Origin: Synergistaceae bacterium
GTDB taxonomy: Bacteria; Synergistota; Synergistia; Synergistales; Aminobacteriaceae
Assembly: GCA_018436725.1 (NCBI GenBank)
Contig: JAHDKT010000094.1
Coordinates: 1 to 55,580, forward strand
DNA length: 55,580 bases
Reading direction: 5' to 3'
Part shown: in pieces, positions 17,238 to 26,081 of the stretch
How positions within the stretch are numbered: position 1 is the first letter of the stretch
How the letters are laid out: each line of letters begins with the position of its first letter
Program-made: the position numbers and the translations under genes
Notes under the pieces: generated by a model
What the model saw: the letters and a program-made list of their open reading frames with translations, nothing else
The model's database searches: none
Told to the model about the DNA's origin: nothing

Positions 17238-19070
17238 TTACTTCTTCAGAAGAAGGAAGAGAGGAGCAAGAAGAAGCAGGGTTGCGGGTGCGAATCCGCC
17301 GACCGAGCAACCGCCGCCGCTGGAGCTACTGGGCGTCGGGGTGGGCGTCGGAGTGGGCGTCGGAGTGGGCGTCGGGGTGGGCGTCGGGGTGGGCGTCGCT
17401 CCGGCTACCTTCGCAAAAGCGAAGAAGTGAACGATACGGTCGTTCTTCGTACCGATATCCTGCGTTCCCTGCTGGACATCGAAATCTCCACCGTCCTTCG
17501 CCGCAAGAGCGATGAAGTACGTACCATCCGCAACGAACTCTTCGTCCACGGGCATAATTTTCTGAGTATGCTTCGTGGTAAATGTCGTGCCGGCGGGCTT
17601 CAGAACAACGAATTTACCGTTGATCAAATTGGTCAGACTATCAACCCGTTCATACTGCTGAGGAGCCGAAAAATCCGTGCCCGTAGCATTGACAACCGAT
17701 ACCTGAGCGGGAGTCTTGCCGACGAAAGCGGTCAGATCTCTGATCGGGAACATCACGACCGCCGTGTTCTGGGAAATCGCAGTATAGGCGAGCACAGCCG
17801 GGAACTTATGAACGGTGGCAAGGTCGTAGCCGTATTTGTCGGTGATCGTCGCATCGGTGATCCACACCATACGGTTGTTCGCATTTGCCGCCATGGTATC
17901 TCTGGCAAGAGCTGTGTAGTCGTTTCTTACTGCGGAAGCTCCCCATACAGGCTGCGTCGGGAAGACATTCGTATTGTACCCAAGAATAGGTCTACGATTA
18001 CCAGCTTCAACCGCAGCGCCGTTGAGCGTTTCCACTCTCCAAGCGTACAGACGCTCGACCGTCGGCTGGAGTGTTCCCTGTCCGGCAGCGAATACGGGCA
18101 TCTTCACGAAAGGCTTCTCCGCGTAGACGATGATGGGGTCGACAACCTTGCCGGGAGAGCTTCCGGCTCTGGTGAAGTCGAAGTTCGGCGTGTCGTCGGT
18201 GACAACATAGATAATACGATACGCGGTATCAGCCTGGATGGTTCCGCTTGTCACTATTGTCTCGGTAAGGGTGCCAACGGTATTGTAGCTCAACCTCGTG
18301 ATGACAAACTTTCCGTGAACAAGCTCCGCTGCGGTATTCACTCTCTCAAGGAAAATCTGCTTACCGCTGACATAATCACCGTATACTTTTACAACCTTGA
18401 TATCGGCAACGTTCATTCCGACGAAACGGTTGCTAACTAAAGCCGAAGCCTTGGTGACCGCTTCTCCGGAAGGTGTACCAGTATATCCCATACTCTCAAC
18501 ATCGCCGTAGTTCAGAGGCACTGGCACCGCCACATTGTTCAAGCCGCTGGCCGTAATGTCGGCGCTCCACATATACACCCTGGCGACAGCATCTTCGGAG
18601 ACGACACCAGACAGCGCGGGATTGGCGGAAAGGTTATTGACGATGTTGACCGTATGATCGGGAGAGACGGTGAATCCGCGTTCATCGCGATTCGCATTTC
18701 CACGAACATTTCCATTTCCACCGGTCATGATGTTGGTCAGAGTGGCCGGAACGTCGTAATACAAACCAGCATGAACTCCGCTATCCCCACTGACGGCCAT
18801 ATAGGAAACAAGCCAATCGTGGTCACTGCTAGTGAAAGTAAGAACAGAGCCAGCATCACCAGAAACAAGCCGAGCGCCAGCACCGTCATCCTTACTGACA
18901 TCCTTAAGAATGCCAGCACCGCCCTTATGGTGAACCTTTACCGTATCCGAATTCACGGTCAATTTGATGTCCGTCGAGTCAACGGAAACACGCACGGTCG
19001 CGAACGCCGCGGAAGCCGCGAAAAGCGTCGCTACAAATACAAAAAGCATTACTGCGCACAACTTCTTCAA
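17238..19070 (-). CDS. Synergist-CTERM surface protein 1
   Basis: About 610 residues. A signal peptide (KKLCAVMLFVFVATLFAAS, cleavage after AFA) leads into a long beta-rich exported region of unknown family with few Cys. A (Thr-Pro)n linker then precedes SSSSGGGCSVGGFAPA, a hydrophobic helix and a Lys-Lys tail, the Synergist-CTERM sorting signal. TTG at 19070 is the preferred start: GGAGGT lies seven bases upstream, whereas the longer ATG frame overlaps that site. It is divergent from the ligase-like gene at 19667 and carries its own promoter and terminator. Base composition is less GC-rich than the flanks. Sorting and possible lipidation or glycosylation at the Cys or linker are inferred, not shown. 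Confidence 0.88.
   Translation of the reverse strand: MKKLCAVMLFVFVATLFAASAAFATVRVSVDSTDIKLTVNSDTVKVHHKGGAGILKDVSKDDGAGARLVSGDAGSVLTFTSSDHDWLVSYMAVSGDSGVHAGLYYDVPATLTNIMTGGNGNVRGNANRDERGFTVSPDHTVNIVNNLSANPALSGVVSEDAVARVYMWSADITASGLNNVAVPVPLNYGDVESMGYTGTPSGEAVTKASALVSNRFVGMNVADIKVVKVYGDYVSGKQIFLERVNTAAELVHGKFVITRLSYNTVGTLTETIVTSGTIQADTAYRIIYVVTDDTPNFDFTRAGSSPGKVVDPIIVYAEKPFVKMPVFAAGQGTLQPTVERLYAWRVETLNGAAVEAGNRRPILGYNTNVFPTQPVWGASAVRNDYTALARDTMAANANNRMVWITDATITDKYGYDLATVHKFPAVLAYTAISQNTAVVMFPIRDLTAFVGKTPAQVSVVNATGTDFSAPQQYERVDSLTNLINGKFVVLKPAGTTFTTKHTQKIMPVDEEFVADGTYFIALAAKDGGDFDVQQGTQDIGTKNDRIVHFFAFAKVAGATPTPTPTPTPTPTPTPTPTPTPSSSSGGGCSVGGFAPATLLLLAPLFLLLKK
17331..17397. repeat. Short tandem repeat encoding the Thr-Pro linker
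   Basis: Repeats of GTCGGGGTGGGC and GTCGGAGTGGGC, a 12-base period built on a 6-base unit. Copy-number change would stay in frame and alter linker length. Confidence 0.8.
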
Positions 19071-19244
19071 CACTACCACCTCCACAAAGATATCGGAACC
19101 TGAAAAAGCTTTTCCTTCCGGCTAGCGCCCGGAAAGCCTTTTTCTCTTGCACGATCACCTCCGCGACAGATAAATTTCCCGAACTGCAAAGAACGTTGAA
19201 ACCCAGATACACCGCAAGCATTCCCAGAACACCGATTGCGCCTT

Positions 19245-19273
19245 ATTCTAGCAGAGGCGCGCTGAATCGACAA
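19245..19273 (-). promoter_or_regulatory. Promoter of Synergist-CTERM gene 1
   Basis: Minus-strand TTGTCG (19268-19273), 17-base spacer, TAGAAT (19245-19250). This leaves a leader of about 165 bases that contains a TTCCGG/CCGGAA hairpin near 19113-19132. I could not match the leader to a known riboswitch. The rest of the 596-base gap 19071-19666 is AT-richer and shows only the plus-strand promoter listed next. Confidence 0.55.
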
Positions 19274-19522
19274 GACCTTGATACCTTAAATCGCCGATTT
19301 CGAAAAAAAATTTTCGGTCGTCGCTTCCGACTTCGAAAGGGATTCCTCGGCACAGAACGGTCGAGCCCAAGCGTTCCGAATCGAAACCCCTTCTCCCGAA
19401 GGAAACCTTGCTACGGGTGCTCTCTTCGACTTGCCTGTTTAACCACCACCTCCTACGTAATTCTAACGATTTTATTCTCCGTTAGGCTACACCCTGAAGC
19501 CTCGAATGTCAACACCTTTCTC

Positions 19523-19551
19523 TTGCTTGGAAGCCGCCAACGCTCTATAAT
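19523..19551 (+). promoter_or_regulatory. Promoter of ligase-like gene 1
   Basis: TTGCTT (19523-19528), 17-base spacer, TATAAT (19546-19551). A small perfect hairpin, TGCTTC-GGC-GAAGCA (19551-19565), starts at the -10 and spans the expected transcription start. Confidence 0.6.
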
Positions 19552-19666
19552 GCTTCGGCGAAGCATCGTCGTCACGCACACAAGCGTACAGCCTTTGTAT
19601 TCGCAAATATATCTTTCCTCGTTTTAACCCTGCTAGAAATCGATTTCGAATGAAGGAGAACTTTTT

Positions 19667-21511
19667 ATGACGCAAATTAAACAAAAAAAACTTCCGATCA
19701 CCGACCAATATCATTTGCGGAGTACGCCGTCTTCGTTCGTTCCGCGTTCCGTCGCATTTCTTGCTTTCGGCATCTCTTTTCTCTTGCCCAATCTTGTTTT
19801 TTCCGGCGCGTTTTTTTTCAATACGCTTCACTTGATGAAATGGGTGACCGCGCTCTCCCCGCTCGCCCTTCTGGGCGCTGCGGCAGGCTATAAAACGCTC
19901 CGCCGCGGCGCGCACGAGAGCGGGTTCCGAATCGACGCCTTCGCGCTGCTCTGGTTGCTTCTTCTTCTATATATTACGTTGCAACCTCTCTGGACGCCTC
20001 TCCGGTCTCCGGAGACATTCTATCGGGAGTGGTTTTTCTTCGCCTCCTTATGGATGGTATATGTTCTGAGCACGCTGCTTGCGGACAGAACCATGGTACG
20101 CGCACTCCTATGGGGAGCGCTCGCAGGCGCCGCGCTGAGCGTTCTCTTCGCGGAGCTGCAGGTGCGGGGGATGAGCGCTCCGTATCCGTTCATCCTGCCG
20201 ACTCCGGGCCACTACATAGCCAACACGGGACAGCAGAACATGTTCGCCACGTGGATGGCCATCAGCGGACTAGGGGGCGCGCTCCTCTTTTTTTCGTCGG
20301 GCGGACTCAGGGGTAGATCTCTTTTCACCAGCATCCTTGTCTTTGTCCTTCTTACCGTTGTTTTTCACGGACTTGTAGCCTCCACCAGCCGATCGGGAAT
20401 CCTTTCACTGGCCGTCGGCTTCGTTGTGCTTTCGCTTTTCTTCCTTCGCAACGAAGGAAGGGAAGCGCTTCCACGCATCCTTCTCATCATTCTCCTGTTC
20501 GCGCTCGTCATGTCGGTGAATGTCTCCTTGAACAAGGCTACCGGAGAAGCGCTCTCATCCAAGCTGGAGGACGTCGTCCAACAACCGCTTTCGTTCGCGA
20601 AACGCGACAGCATCTGGGCGACCAGCTGGACGATGTTTGCGAATGATCCGTGGAGGGGCGTGGGGCTGGGGCAATACAAGTGGCACTATATGGAAGCGCA
20701 AAAGGATATGATTCTTCGTTGGCCTCACTTTCGTTGGCTGTTCACGCAGTGGGCGCACAACGAATTTTTGCAGTGGATGGCGGAAGCGGGCATCGTCGGC
20801 GCCGCATTGATGTTTTTGCTATGGATATGGTGGGGCTATTCCGTACTGTATGCGCTTGCGAATAAAGTCCGTCTTTCTTACGAGGCGATGTGGGGCAGTG
20901 CTCTTGTATCGCTGTTTTTTGTCAATGCCTTGTGGACGCGTCCCTTCCATCGCGTTGAGAATGTTCTTTGGCTCGCTCTGGCGTTCGCCGCGACGAACAG
21001 GGAGGTATTGCGCCCGTCGGCGCTCGCTCCCTTTTCCGAACGGTTCGAGAAAGCTCTTCGAGCATTGGGGGGCGTTATTTGCGCAACCTCGCTTCTAGGG
21101 CTTGTTTTCTTGGGAAACGGCGTGTACGGCGACCGTTTGTTGCGTCTGGCCGAAGACGGAGTCTCGAAGGGCGGCAATATGACGGCCGTCAAGGAGCTGT
21201 ACAGCCGTGCCTACGCCAGTCCTATGGTTCGCGACGATGCGGAGAAACAGATCGGGTATTTTTCGGTGCGTTTGGGGGAGATCGTCAAAAACCCCGAACT
21301 GATCGCCGAAGGGTTGAACATCCTTATAGGCTATTTCGAGAAGATGCCCCATGTAGAAGAACTGAACTTCCTGACCGATTGGGCGTTTAAAATAAACAAG
21401 GAGGATTTGAAGCAATTTCTTGACTCTTTTGTTCGTCACCCTCAAAGCCCCCATCCGTTTTTGAACGAAGCATCGACCGAACCGGAAAACGGAAGCCACG
21501 ATAAAAATTGA
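19667..21511 (+). CDS. O-antigen-ligase/PglL-like polytopic membrane glycosyltransferase 1
   Basis: 614 residues, about a dozen transmembrane helices over the first 480 residues and a C-terminal soluble tail of about 130 residues with helical, TPR-like character. Wzy_C-type motifs are STSRSGILSL (near 239) and AHNEFLQWMAEAGIVG (near 363) with the conserved His. NTGQQNMFATW near 187 resembles the GQxN segment of PglL-type protein O-oligosaccharyltransferases. The enzyme should move a lipid-linked glycan to an acceptor on the outer face of the inner membrane. The acceptor could be lipid A, polymer or protein; its divergent Synergist-CTERM partner favours protein (inference). AAGGAG precedes the ATG. 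A second copy is at 33240. Confidence 0.88.
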   Translation: MTQIKQKKLPITDQYHLRSTPSSFVPRSVAFLAFGISFLLPNLVFSGAFFFNTLHLMKWVTALSPLALLGAAAGYKTLRRGAHESGFRIDAFALLWLLLLLYITLQPLWTPLRSPETFYREWFFFASLWMVYVLSTLLADRTMVRALLWGALAGAALSVLFAELQVRGMSAPYPFILPTPGHYIANTGQQNMFATWMAISGLGGALLFFSSGGLRGRSLFTSILVFVLLTVVFHGLVASTSRSGILSLAVGFVVLSLFFLRNEGREALPRILLIILLFALVMSVNVSLNKATGEALSSKLEDVVQQPLSFAKRDSIWATSWTMFANDPWRGVGLGQYKWHYMEAQKDMILRWPHFRWLFTQWAHNEFLQWMAEAGIVGAALMFLLWIWWGYSVLYALANKVRLSYEAMWGSALVSLFFVNALWTRPFHRVENVLWLALAFAATNREVLRPSALAPFSERFEKALRALGGVICATSLLGLVFLGNGVYGDRLLRLAEDGVSKGGNMTAVKELYSRAYASPMVRDDAEKQIGYFSVRLGEIVKNPELIAEGLNILIGYFEKMPHVEELNFLTDWAFKINKEDLKQFLDSFVRHPQSPHPFLNEASTEPENGSHDKN

Positions 21512-21523
21512 AGCGGCAAAAAA

Positions 21524-21555
21524 GGGAGCGCTCTCGCAAGGGCGCTCCCTTTTTT
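21524..21555. terminator. Bidirectional terminator
   Basis: Perfect GGGAGCGC/GCGCTCCC arms (21524-21531, 21542-21549) flanked by an A-run on the left and a T-run on the right. It serves the ligase-like gene and the convergent operon. Confidence 0.85.
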
Positions 21556-21594
21556 CCGGGGGCTATCGGTTGCTTGGAGACACTTGTAACCGTG

Positions 21595-22842
21595 TTAGAA
21601 GATCGTCCGGCAAACGAAGATCCAGGCCAGGTAGGCCGCTCCGCTTGCGACGTGCGCGCTCAGGCAGAGCGCGAGCGCCGCGTTTTTCCAGTTCCGCGGG
21701 CCTTCCGCGAGGAGGCGGCGGCCGAAGCGGAGGCAGGTGGCGAAGAAGAGGAGGTAGGCGCAGACGGGCGCCTGCCAGAAGAAGTTGCCGTGGAGCGCCC
21801 GCGGACCGGTCTCGGCGAAGAGGGCGAAGATGAGGACGGCGATGCAGTAGAGCGCCCAGGAGTAGTGGAGCAGGAGGTTTTTCCGTTCCTCCGGATAAAG
21901 GAGAAGGTACGCCATCGGAAAGAGCGTCGAGAGGAGGAACGAGAGCGCGATGTCGGGCGAGAAGTGCCGCCAGACGAAAAGGGGGGCTATGGCGACGCCG
22001 GACTTTCCCGCATGGACGGCATTCGTGGTTCCGAAGGAGAAGGTGTAGATCAGAACATACATCCCGAGCGTCAGCAGTCCGGCGAGGGCGACGGGGAGCA
22101 TGTTCGCGAAAGAGAGCCTCGGTCCGCCGCCGCGAAGAGTGCGCTTCAACATGAAGAGGGGGTAGACCGCGACGAAGGGGAAAATGAAGCTGGGCTTTAT
22201 GAAGAGATTCAGCGCCAGGAGGAGCAGAAGCATGCACATCCCCTTTCGATTCCCGGGATCGAGCAGTTGATGGTACGAGACCCAGAAGAGGAGCAGGGCG
22301 AACGGCATCAGAAAGACGGTCGTCGAGTTGTGCCAGATGTTCGGCGGGATCTGTCCTAGATAGAAGTACCCCTTCGAAAAGAGAGGCCTCATCGGGAGGC
22401 TGAAGACCAACAGAAGCGCCAGGCTTAGCAGCAACGTCGTTCCGGCTGCGGATGCGGATGAGCGTCCCGGAGTCGGAGCAACTCCTTTCTCTCCCCCCAG
22501 GATGCGCCGGGTGACGGAGAACTTGGCGGCGACTGCGGCGCCGAGCAATAGAGAAGAAGCCAGACCGAGAGCCCCCCACGAACGCCCCCCAATGGACCCG
22601 AACATGTACACCAGGAGATAGTATAAAAAGTTGGCCGGAGGAGGAACTGCGCCGCGCGACAAATCGATGACGTAGCTTGCGTGGAGCTGAATATCCGTGC
22701 TGATTCGGAACACCCAGAACAACCCGAAAAGGGAGCACGCCGCCGCAAAAACAAGCGTATCGGGAAGCCAGTACCAAAGAATACGTCCGCTTGCGACGGG
22801 CACGCGGTTCTTGGACACGCGCTTTTCGCTCCCGTCGTTCAT
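21595..22842 (-). CDS. Polytopic membrane protein, possible GT-C glycosyltransferase
   Basis: 415 residues with roughly ten hydrophobic helices. Notable segments are STDIQLHASYVIDLSRG after the first helix and GQIPPNIWHNSTTVF in mid-protein. The layout (short loop after TM1, many helices) resembles GT-C enzymes that use undecaprenyl-phosphate sugars, but no diagnostic motif is clear. It is the last gene of the operon beginning at 30833, and its ATG overlaps the stop of the preceding gene. The 44 codons upstream in the same frame look like read-through. Confidence 0.7.
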   Translation of the reverse strand: MNDGSEKRVSKNRVPVASGRILWYWLPDTLVFAAACSLFGLFWVFRISTDIQLHASYVIDLSRGAVPPPANFLYYLLVYMFGSIGGRSWGALGLASSLLLGAAVAAKFSVTRRILGGEKGVAPTPGRSSASAAGTTLLLSLALLLVFSLPMRPLFSKGYFYLGQIPPNIWHNSTTVFLMPFALLLFWVSYHQLLDPGNRKGMCMLLLLLALNLFIKPSFIFPFVAVYPLFMLKRTLRGGGPRLSFANMLPVALAGLLTLGMYVLIYTFSFGTTNAVHAGKSGVAIAPLFVWRHFSPDIALSFLLSTLFPMAYLLLYPEERKNLLLHYSWALYCIAVLIFALFAETGPRALHGNFFWQAPVCAYLLFFATCLRFGRRLLAEGPRNWKNAALALCLSAHVASGAAYLAWIFVCRTIF

Positions 22843-24461
22843 TCCGCAGCATCCTCGCTTCGTTTTTTCTGGTTGCCGTCGGCACGGACGAAAAGAACTC
22901 CGTATCCGTTCCTCTCGACGACCTCGTAACCTTCGATCTCTTCGAGTTCCCCGGTTGCGAGTATGTACCGGCACTGTTTCGCCGTGCCGGAGCGCATGGG
23001 GAGGATGATGTGCAATCCGAAGGCCGGATGGAGTCCGCCGGCAAGCTCGAAGGTAAGGTCCCGCACGCCGACGGAGTTTTCATACCGTCCCGACGGGCGC
23101 TCCGCCACGGTCATTCTCCCGGTCAGCGCGAGGAGCCCTTGGTGCGCGGGCTCGGAGGAAGCGACCGGCCGCAGTCGCTGCTCAAAGACCGGAGGCCAGG
23201 CCAGCAGAGTAACCGCCATCATCAGCAACATGCCGAGCGAGGCGAGGAAGACGGCCGGCCGCCTGCGCATCAGGAGCAAGTACGCGGCCGCGCACCAGAG
23301 AACGGGCGCGAGCGACCGGTAGTCCCGCCATCCGTAAACGTCGTACGCTCCCACGACGAGCGCCAGAACGAGAACGAGCAGCAGGAAGGCCGTCATGTAG
23401 ATCCGGTCCGGCGCTTCGCGTCTGCGGAGCCGGAATCCGAGGTTTCCGCCGGTACGCTCCCTCCGCAGAAATCCGCCGAAAAGACAGAAAATCGTCACCG
23501 AGAAGTACGAATAGCGAAGGACGACTTCTGCCGCGGAAGCGGAGACGATATTGAAAAAGGTCAAAACGTTTTGTAAAGAGTGCTTGATGACCATCCCGGC
23601 AGCCGCGGTAATCGAACGGGCGTGCGTCAGCATGAAGAGAAATCCGAACGGATAGGGCGCCGAGAATTGCATGACGGCGAAGTACGTGACGATCATGGCG
23701 AGCATCGCCGCGCACATCCAGAAGAGCATGCGCTTCGAAAGCCTGTAATCGCAGAAGCTGAGCGCCAGTGGAATGTAGAGCACGATATGATTGACCCTGT
23801 AGAAAGAGAGCAGCAGAGCGACGATGAACGCCCCCGCGATGTTGCGCCGCAAGCCCGTCCGTTGAAAGGCGACGAGAAAGGCGACGTAGCAGAGCAGAAG
23901 CGCGTAGTTGGAGATTTCGCTCATGGAAGTCGCCGCGTACAGAACCAGGGGCGCGTACCCGAGATAGGCCGCTGCGAGCGCCAGCGACGGCAGTGTTCCG
24001 GGGCGAAGTTTCCATACAAGGAACGCCAGCGACAGACTCATCAGGAGGGTGTTGAAAAGGACGACGCTGTTCTCCGCCACGCCGAACAGAAGAGCCAAAC
24101 CGCCGTACAACAAAATACGGCCGACACCGTGCGCTGTGAACCCGCCGATCGCGCTGGTGTATTCGTTGATGCCGGAGCTGCCGACATCGAATCCGCACTG
24201 CGAGAAGCTGTAAAGCGTTCTCCAGATGGAGACTTCGTCGTTCCAAACGGGAGCGCCGCCAAGCAGGGGCATGTTTCTCACTGCTGCGACGAGGAAGAGC
24301 AGCAGCCATGGGGCCGATACAAGAAAAATCCACGCAGCGAGGTGCACGAACTTCCGCAGCAGGCGGTTTTCTCCGGGAAGAGGCTCGTTTTCGGTCTCCG
24401 GCGGAACTCCATTCGCTATAGTCATTCTTTCGCCATCTCCCAACTCTTTCAGAATCGTCAT
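22839..24461 (-). CDS. Large polytopic membrane protein, possible GT-C glycosyltransferase
   Basis: About 540 residues. A short cytoplasmic N-terminus is followed by TM1 (LAAWIFLVSAPWLLLFLVA), then LLGGAPVWNDEVSIWRTLYS, which places acidic residues in the first outer loop as in GT-C glycosyltransferases. Around ten more helices follow, then a soluble C-terminal domain of about 120 residues. Function is not certain; context suggests it uses the sugar lipid made by the GtrB-like protein. ATG at 24461 (12 bases after the preceding stop) or 24425 (GGGAG 11 bases upstream) could be the start. Confidence 0.7.
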   Translation of the reverse strand: MTILKELGDGERMTIANGVPPETENEPLPGENRLLRKFVHLAAWIFLVSAPWLLLFLVAAVRNMPLLGGAPVWNDEVSIWRTLYSFSQCGFDVGSSGINEYTSAIGGFTAHGVGRILLYGGLALLFGVAENSVVLFNTLLMSLSLAFLVWKLRPGTLPSLALAAAYLGYAPLVLYAATSMSEISNYALLLCYVAFLVAFQRTGLRRNIAGAFIVALLLSFYRVNHIVLYIPLALSFCDYRLSKRMLFWMCAAMLAMIVTYFAVMQFSAPYPFGFLFMLTHARSITAAAGMVIKHSLQNVLTFFNIVSASAAEVVLRYSYFSVTIFCLFGGFLRRERTGGNLGFRLRRREAPDRIYMTAFLLLVLVLALVVGAYDVYGWRDYRSLAPVLWCAAAYLLLMRRRPAVFLASLGMLLMMAVTLLAWPPVFEQRLRPVASSEPAHQGLLALTGRMTVAERPSGRYENSVGVRDLTFELAGGLHPAFGLHIILPMRSGTAKQCRYILATGELEEIEGYEVVERNGYGVLFVRADGNQKKRSEDAAE

Positions 24462-24472
24462 CCGGGCGCGGC

Positions 24473-24805
24473 TCAGGAGACGAAGAGCGCGACGCCCGCT
24501 ATGATCAGCGCGAACCCCCAGAATCTGGAGGGGGTGATGCGCTCTTTGAAAAAAAGGCGGCTCATTACGGGGACGAGGACGAAACCGAGGGACTCGATCA
24601 CCGGACCGTCTTTCAGCGGCACGCCTCGGTACGCCACGGAGTTCAGGCCGAGCGAGAGCGCGAAGAGCAGGTATCCGCCGAGTACCCATGCGTTGGCGTA
24701 CTGCCTCCAGAGCGGTCGCTCCCCCGCCGCCCCCTTCTTGAGGAGAATCTGCCCGAACGAGGCGACCGCCACGGCCGCGAGGAAGAGCGCGTAGAAGCTA
24801 TTCAC
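24473..24805 (-). CDS. EamA/SMR-type small membrane protein (ArnE/ArnF-like)
   Basis: 110 residues, four transmembrane helices. ASFGQILLKKGA in TM1 is the typical SMR/EamA half-transporter signature. Overlaps the next upstream gene by eight bases. Together they look like the ArnE-ArnF heterodimer that flips undecaprenyl-phosphate-aminoarabinose. Its neighbours here point to flipping of an undecaprenyl-phosphate sugar made by the GtrB-like enzyme (inference). Confidence 0.82.
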   Translation of the reverse strand: MNSFYALFLAAVAVASFGQILLKKGAAGERPLWRQYANAWVLGGYLLFALSLGLNSVAYRGVPLKDGPVIESLGFVLVPVMSRLFFKERITPSRFWGFALIIAGVALFVS

Positions 24806-25142
24806 CTCGCGCCACCAAAATCATCCCGGCGATGATCACCGCCGCGCCGAAAAAATTGCTCCACGTGATGGTCTCGCCGAAAAAGAGGGCCGACCACAGA
24901 AACGTCCACAAGAACATCGCGCCGCGCCACGCATACGCCGTCATGAGGTCGTACTTCCGGAGCGCCTGCTGCCAGGCGAGCGCGAAGATGAAGAGGCACG
25001 CGAGGCTTCCGGCGCAGAGGGCGAGGAAAGGAGAGGAAAACGGCGGATGCCCCGAGGCGAACTTCAACAGCACGCTTGCCGCGGAGAAGATCAGGTAGGC
25101 CGCCTGGAGCAGGAGGAAGTCCGTTGAGACGGTGAACGGCAT
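24798..25142 (-). CDS. EamA/SMR-type small membrane protein, second subunit
   Basis: 114 residues with four helices. LLQAAYLIFSAASVLLKFAS in TM1 and FFGAAVIIAGMILVARGE at the C-terminus are EamA-like. The ATG at 25142 overlaps the stop of the GtrB-like gene (ATGA) and its end overlaps the partner gene. The two proteins are clearly related in layout but differ in sequence, as expected for a hetero-oligomeric flippase. The frame is open further upstream only as the shadow of the GtrB-like gene. Confidence 0.82.
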   Translation of the reverse strand: MPFTVSTDFLLLQAAYLIFSAASVLLKFASGHPPFSSPFLALCAGSLACLFIFALAWQQALRKYDLMTAYAWRGAMFLWTFLWSALFFGETITWSNFFGAAVIIAGMILVARGE

Positions 25143-26062
25143 CAGATGTTGATCCTCTTCGAGATGACGTACAGCGGGCGCTTCTTGGTCTCGTCGAAGG
25201 TCTTGCCGAGGTAGATGCCGATGATGCCCAAGTTGGCGATGATTATTCCGCCGAGAAACCAGAGGGAGACCATCATGCTGGTCCACCCTTCGACGGGGAT
25301 GCCGAGGGCGAACTTCTTGAAGACGAGCAACAGCGCGTAGAGAAACGAGCCGAGCGCGATCAGGAAGCCGCTCTTGACGGAGATGCGCAGCGGTTTGTCG
25401 GAGTAGGCGATGACGGTGTCCACCGCGAGGTTGATCAGCTTGCGCAGAGTGTACGAGCTTTTTCCGTCGTGCCGTTCGCCGTGCTCCACGTCGACGTAGC
25501 CGTTCGCGAAGCCGAGCCATTCGAGCTGGCCGCCGAAGAAGCGGAGGCGCTCCCCCATCGAGCAGTAGGCGTCGATCGTCTTGCGCGAGAGGATGCGGAA
25601 GTTGGCCACCTCGGGGTCGTACCGCATTCCGGAGAGCCAACTGAAGACGGCCGCGAACATGACGGAGGCGGCGCGCTTCCAGAGGGGGTCTTTTCTCTTG
25701 CCGCGCCGCGCGCAGACGACGTCGTACCCCTCCATGGCCTTGGCGTGGAGGCGCGGGATTTCCTCGGGGCGGTCCTGCATGTCGCAGTCCATGACCACGG
25801 CCCAGTCGCCGGAGCAGAGTTCGAGCCCCGCGCTGATGCCGTAGTGCTGGCCGAAGTTGCGGCTGAACTGCACCGCCTTGACGCGGGGGTCGCGTTCGGC
25901 GAGCGCGCCGATGGCGTTCCACGAGCCGTCGCCGCCGCAGTCTTCGATGAAGACGAACTCGAAGGTTTCGCCCGGAATGCGGCGCTCGAGCGCGCAGAGC
26001 GCCTCGTAGAGAGGCTCGACGGTGTTTTCCGACTTGTAGAACGGGACGATGATGGAGATCAT
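25142..26062 (-). CDS. GtrB/ArnC-like undecaprenyl-phosphate glycosyltransferase
   Basis: 306 residues, GT-A family 2. MISIIVPFYKSENTVEPL at the start, VQFSRNFGQHYGISAGLE, the metal-binding MDCDMQDRPEEIPRL, and two C-terminal transmembrane helices near residues 230-290 (SGFLIALGSFLYALLLVF and GGIIIANLGIIGIYLGK). The family transfers one sugar from a nucleotide donor to undecaprenyl phosphate on the cytoplasmic face. Genes directly upstream make dTDP-Fuc4NAc-type sugar, which is the likely donor (inference). Confidence 0.93.
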   Translation of the reverse strand: MISIIVPFYKSENTVEPLYEALCALERRIPGETFEFVFIEDCGGDGSWNAIGALAERDPRVKAVQFSRNFGQHYGISAGLELCSGDWAVVMDCDMQDRPEEIPRLHAKAMEGYDVVCARRGKRKDPLWKRAASVMFAAVFSWLSGMRYDPEVANFRILSRKTIDAYCSMGERLRFFGGQLEWLGFANGYVDVEHGERHDGKSSYTLRKLINLAVDTVIAYSDKPLRISVKSGFLIALGSFLYALLLVFKKFALGIPVEGWTSMMVSLWFLGGIIIANLGIIGIYLGKTFDETKKRPLYVISKRINI

Positions 26063-26081
26063 GAGCTTGCCCCCCGCGTCT

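Noticed and set aside
19085..19273. Possible riboswitch in the leader of Synergist-CTERM gene 1
   Set aside because: A hairpin is present, but conserved cores of cyclic-di-GMP, fluoride, preQ1 and cobalamin switches are not found, and the leader of gene 2 does not share it.
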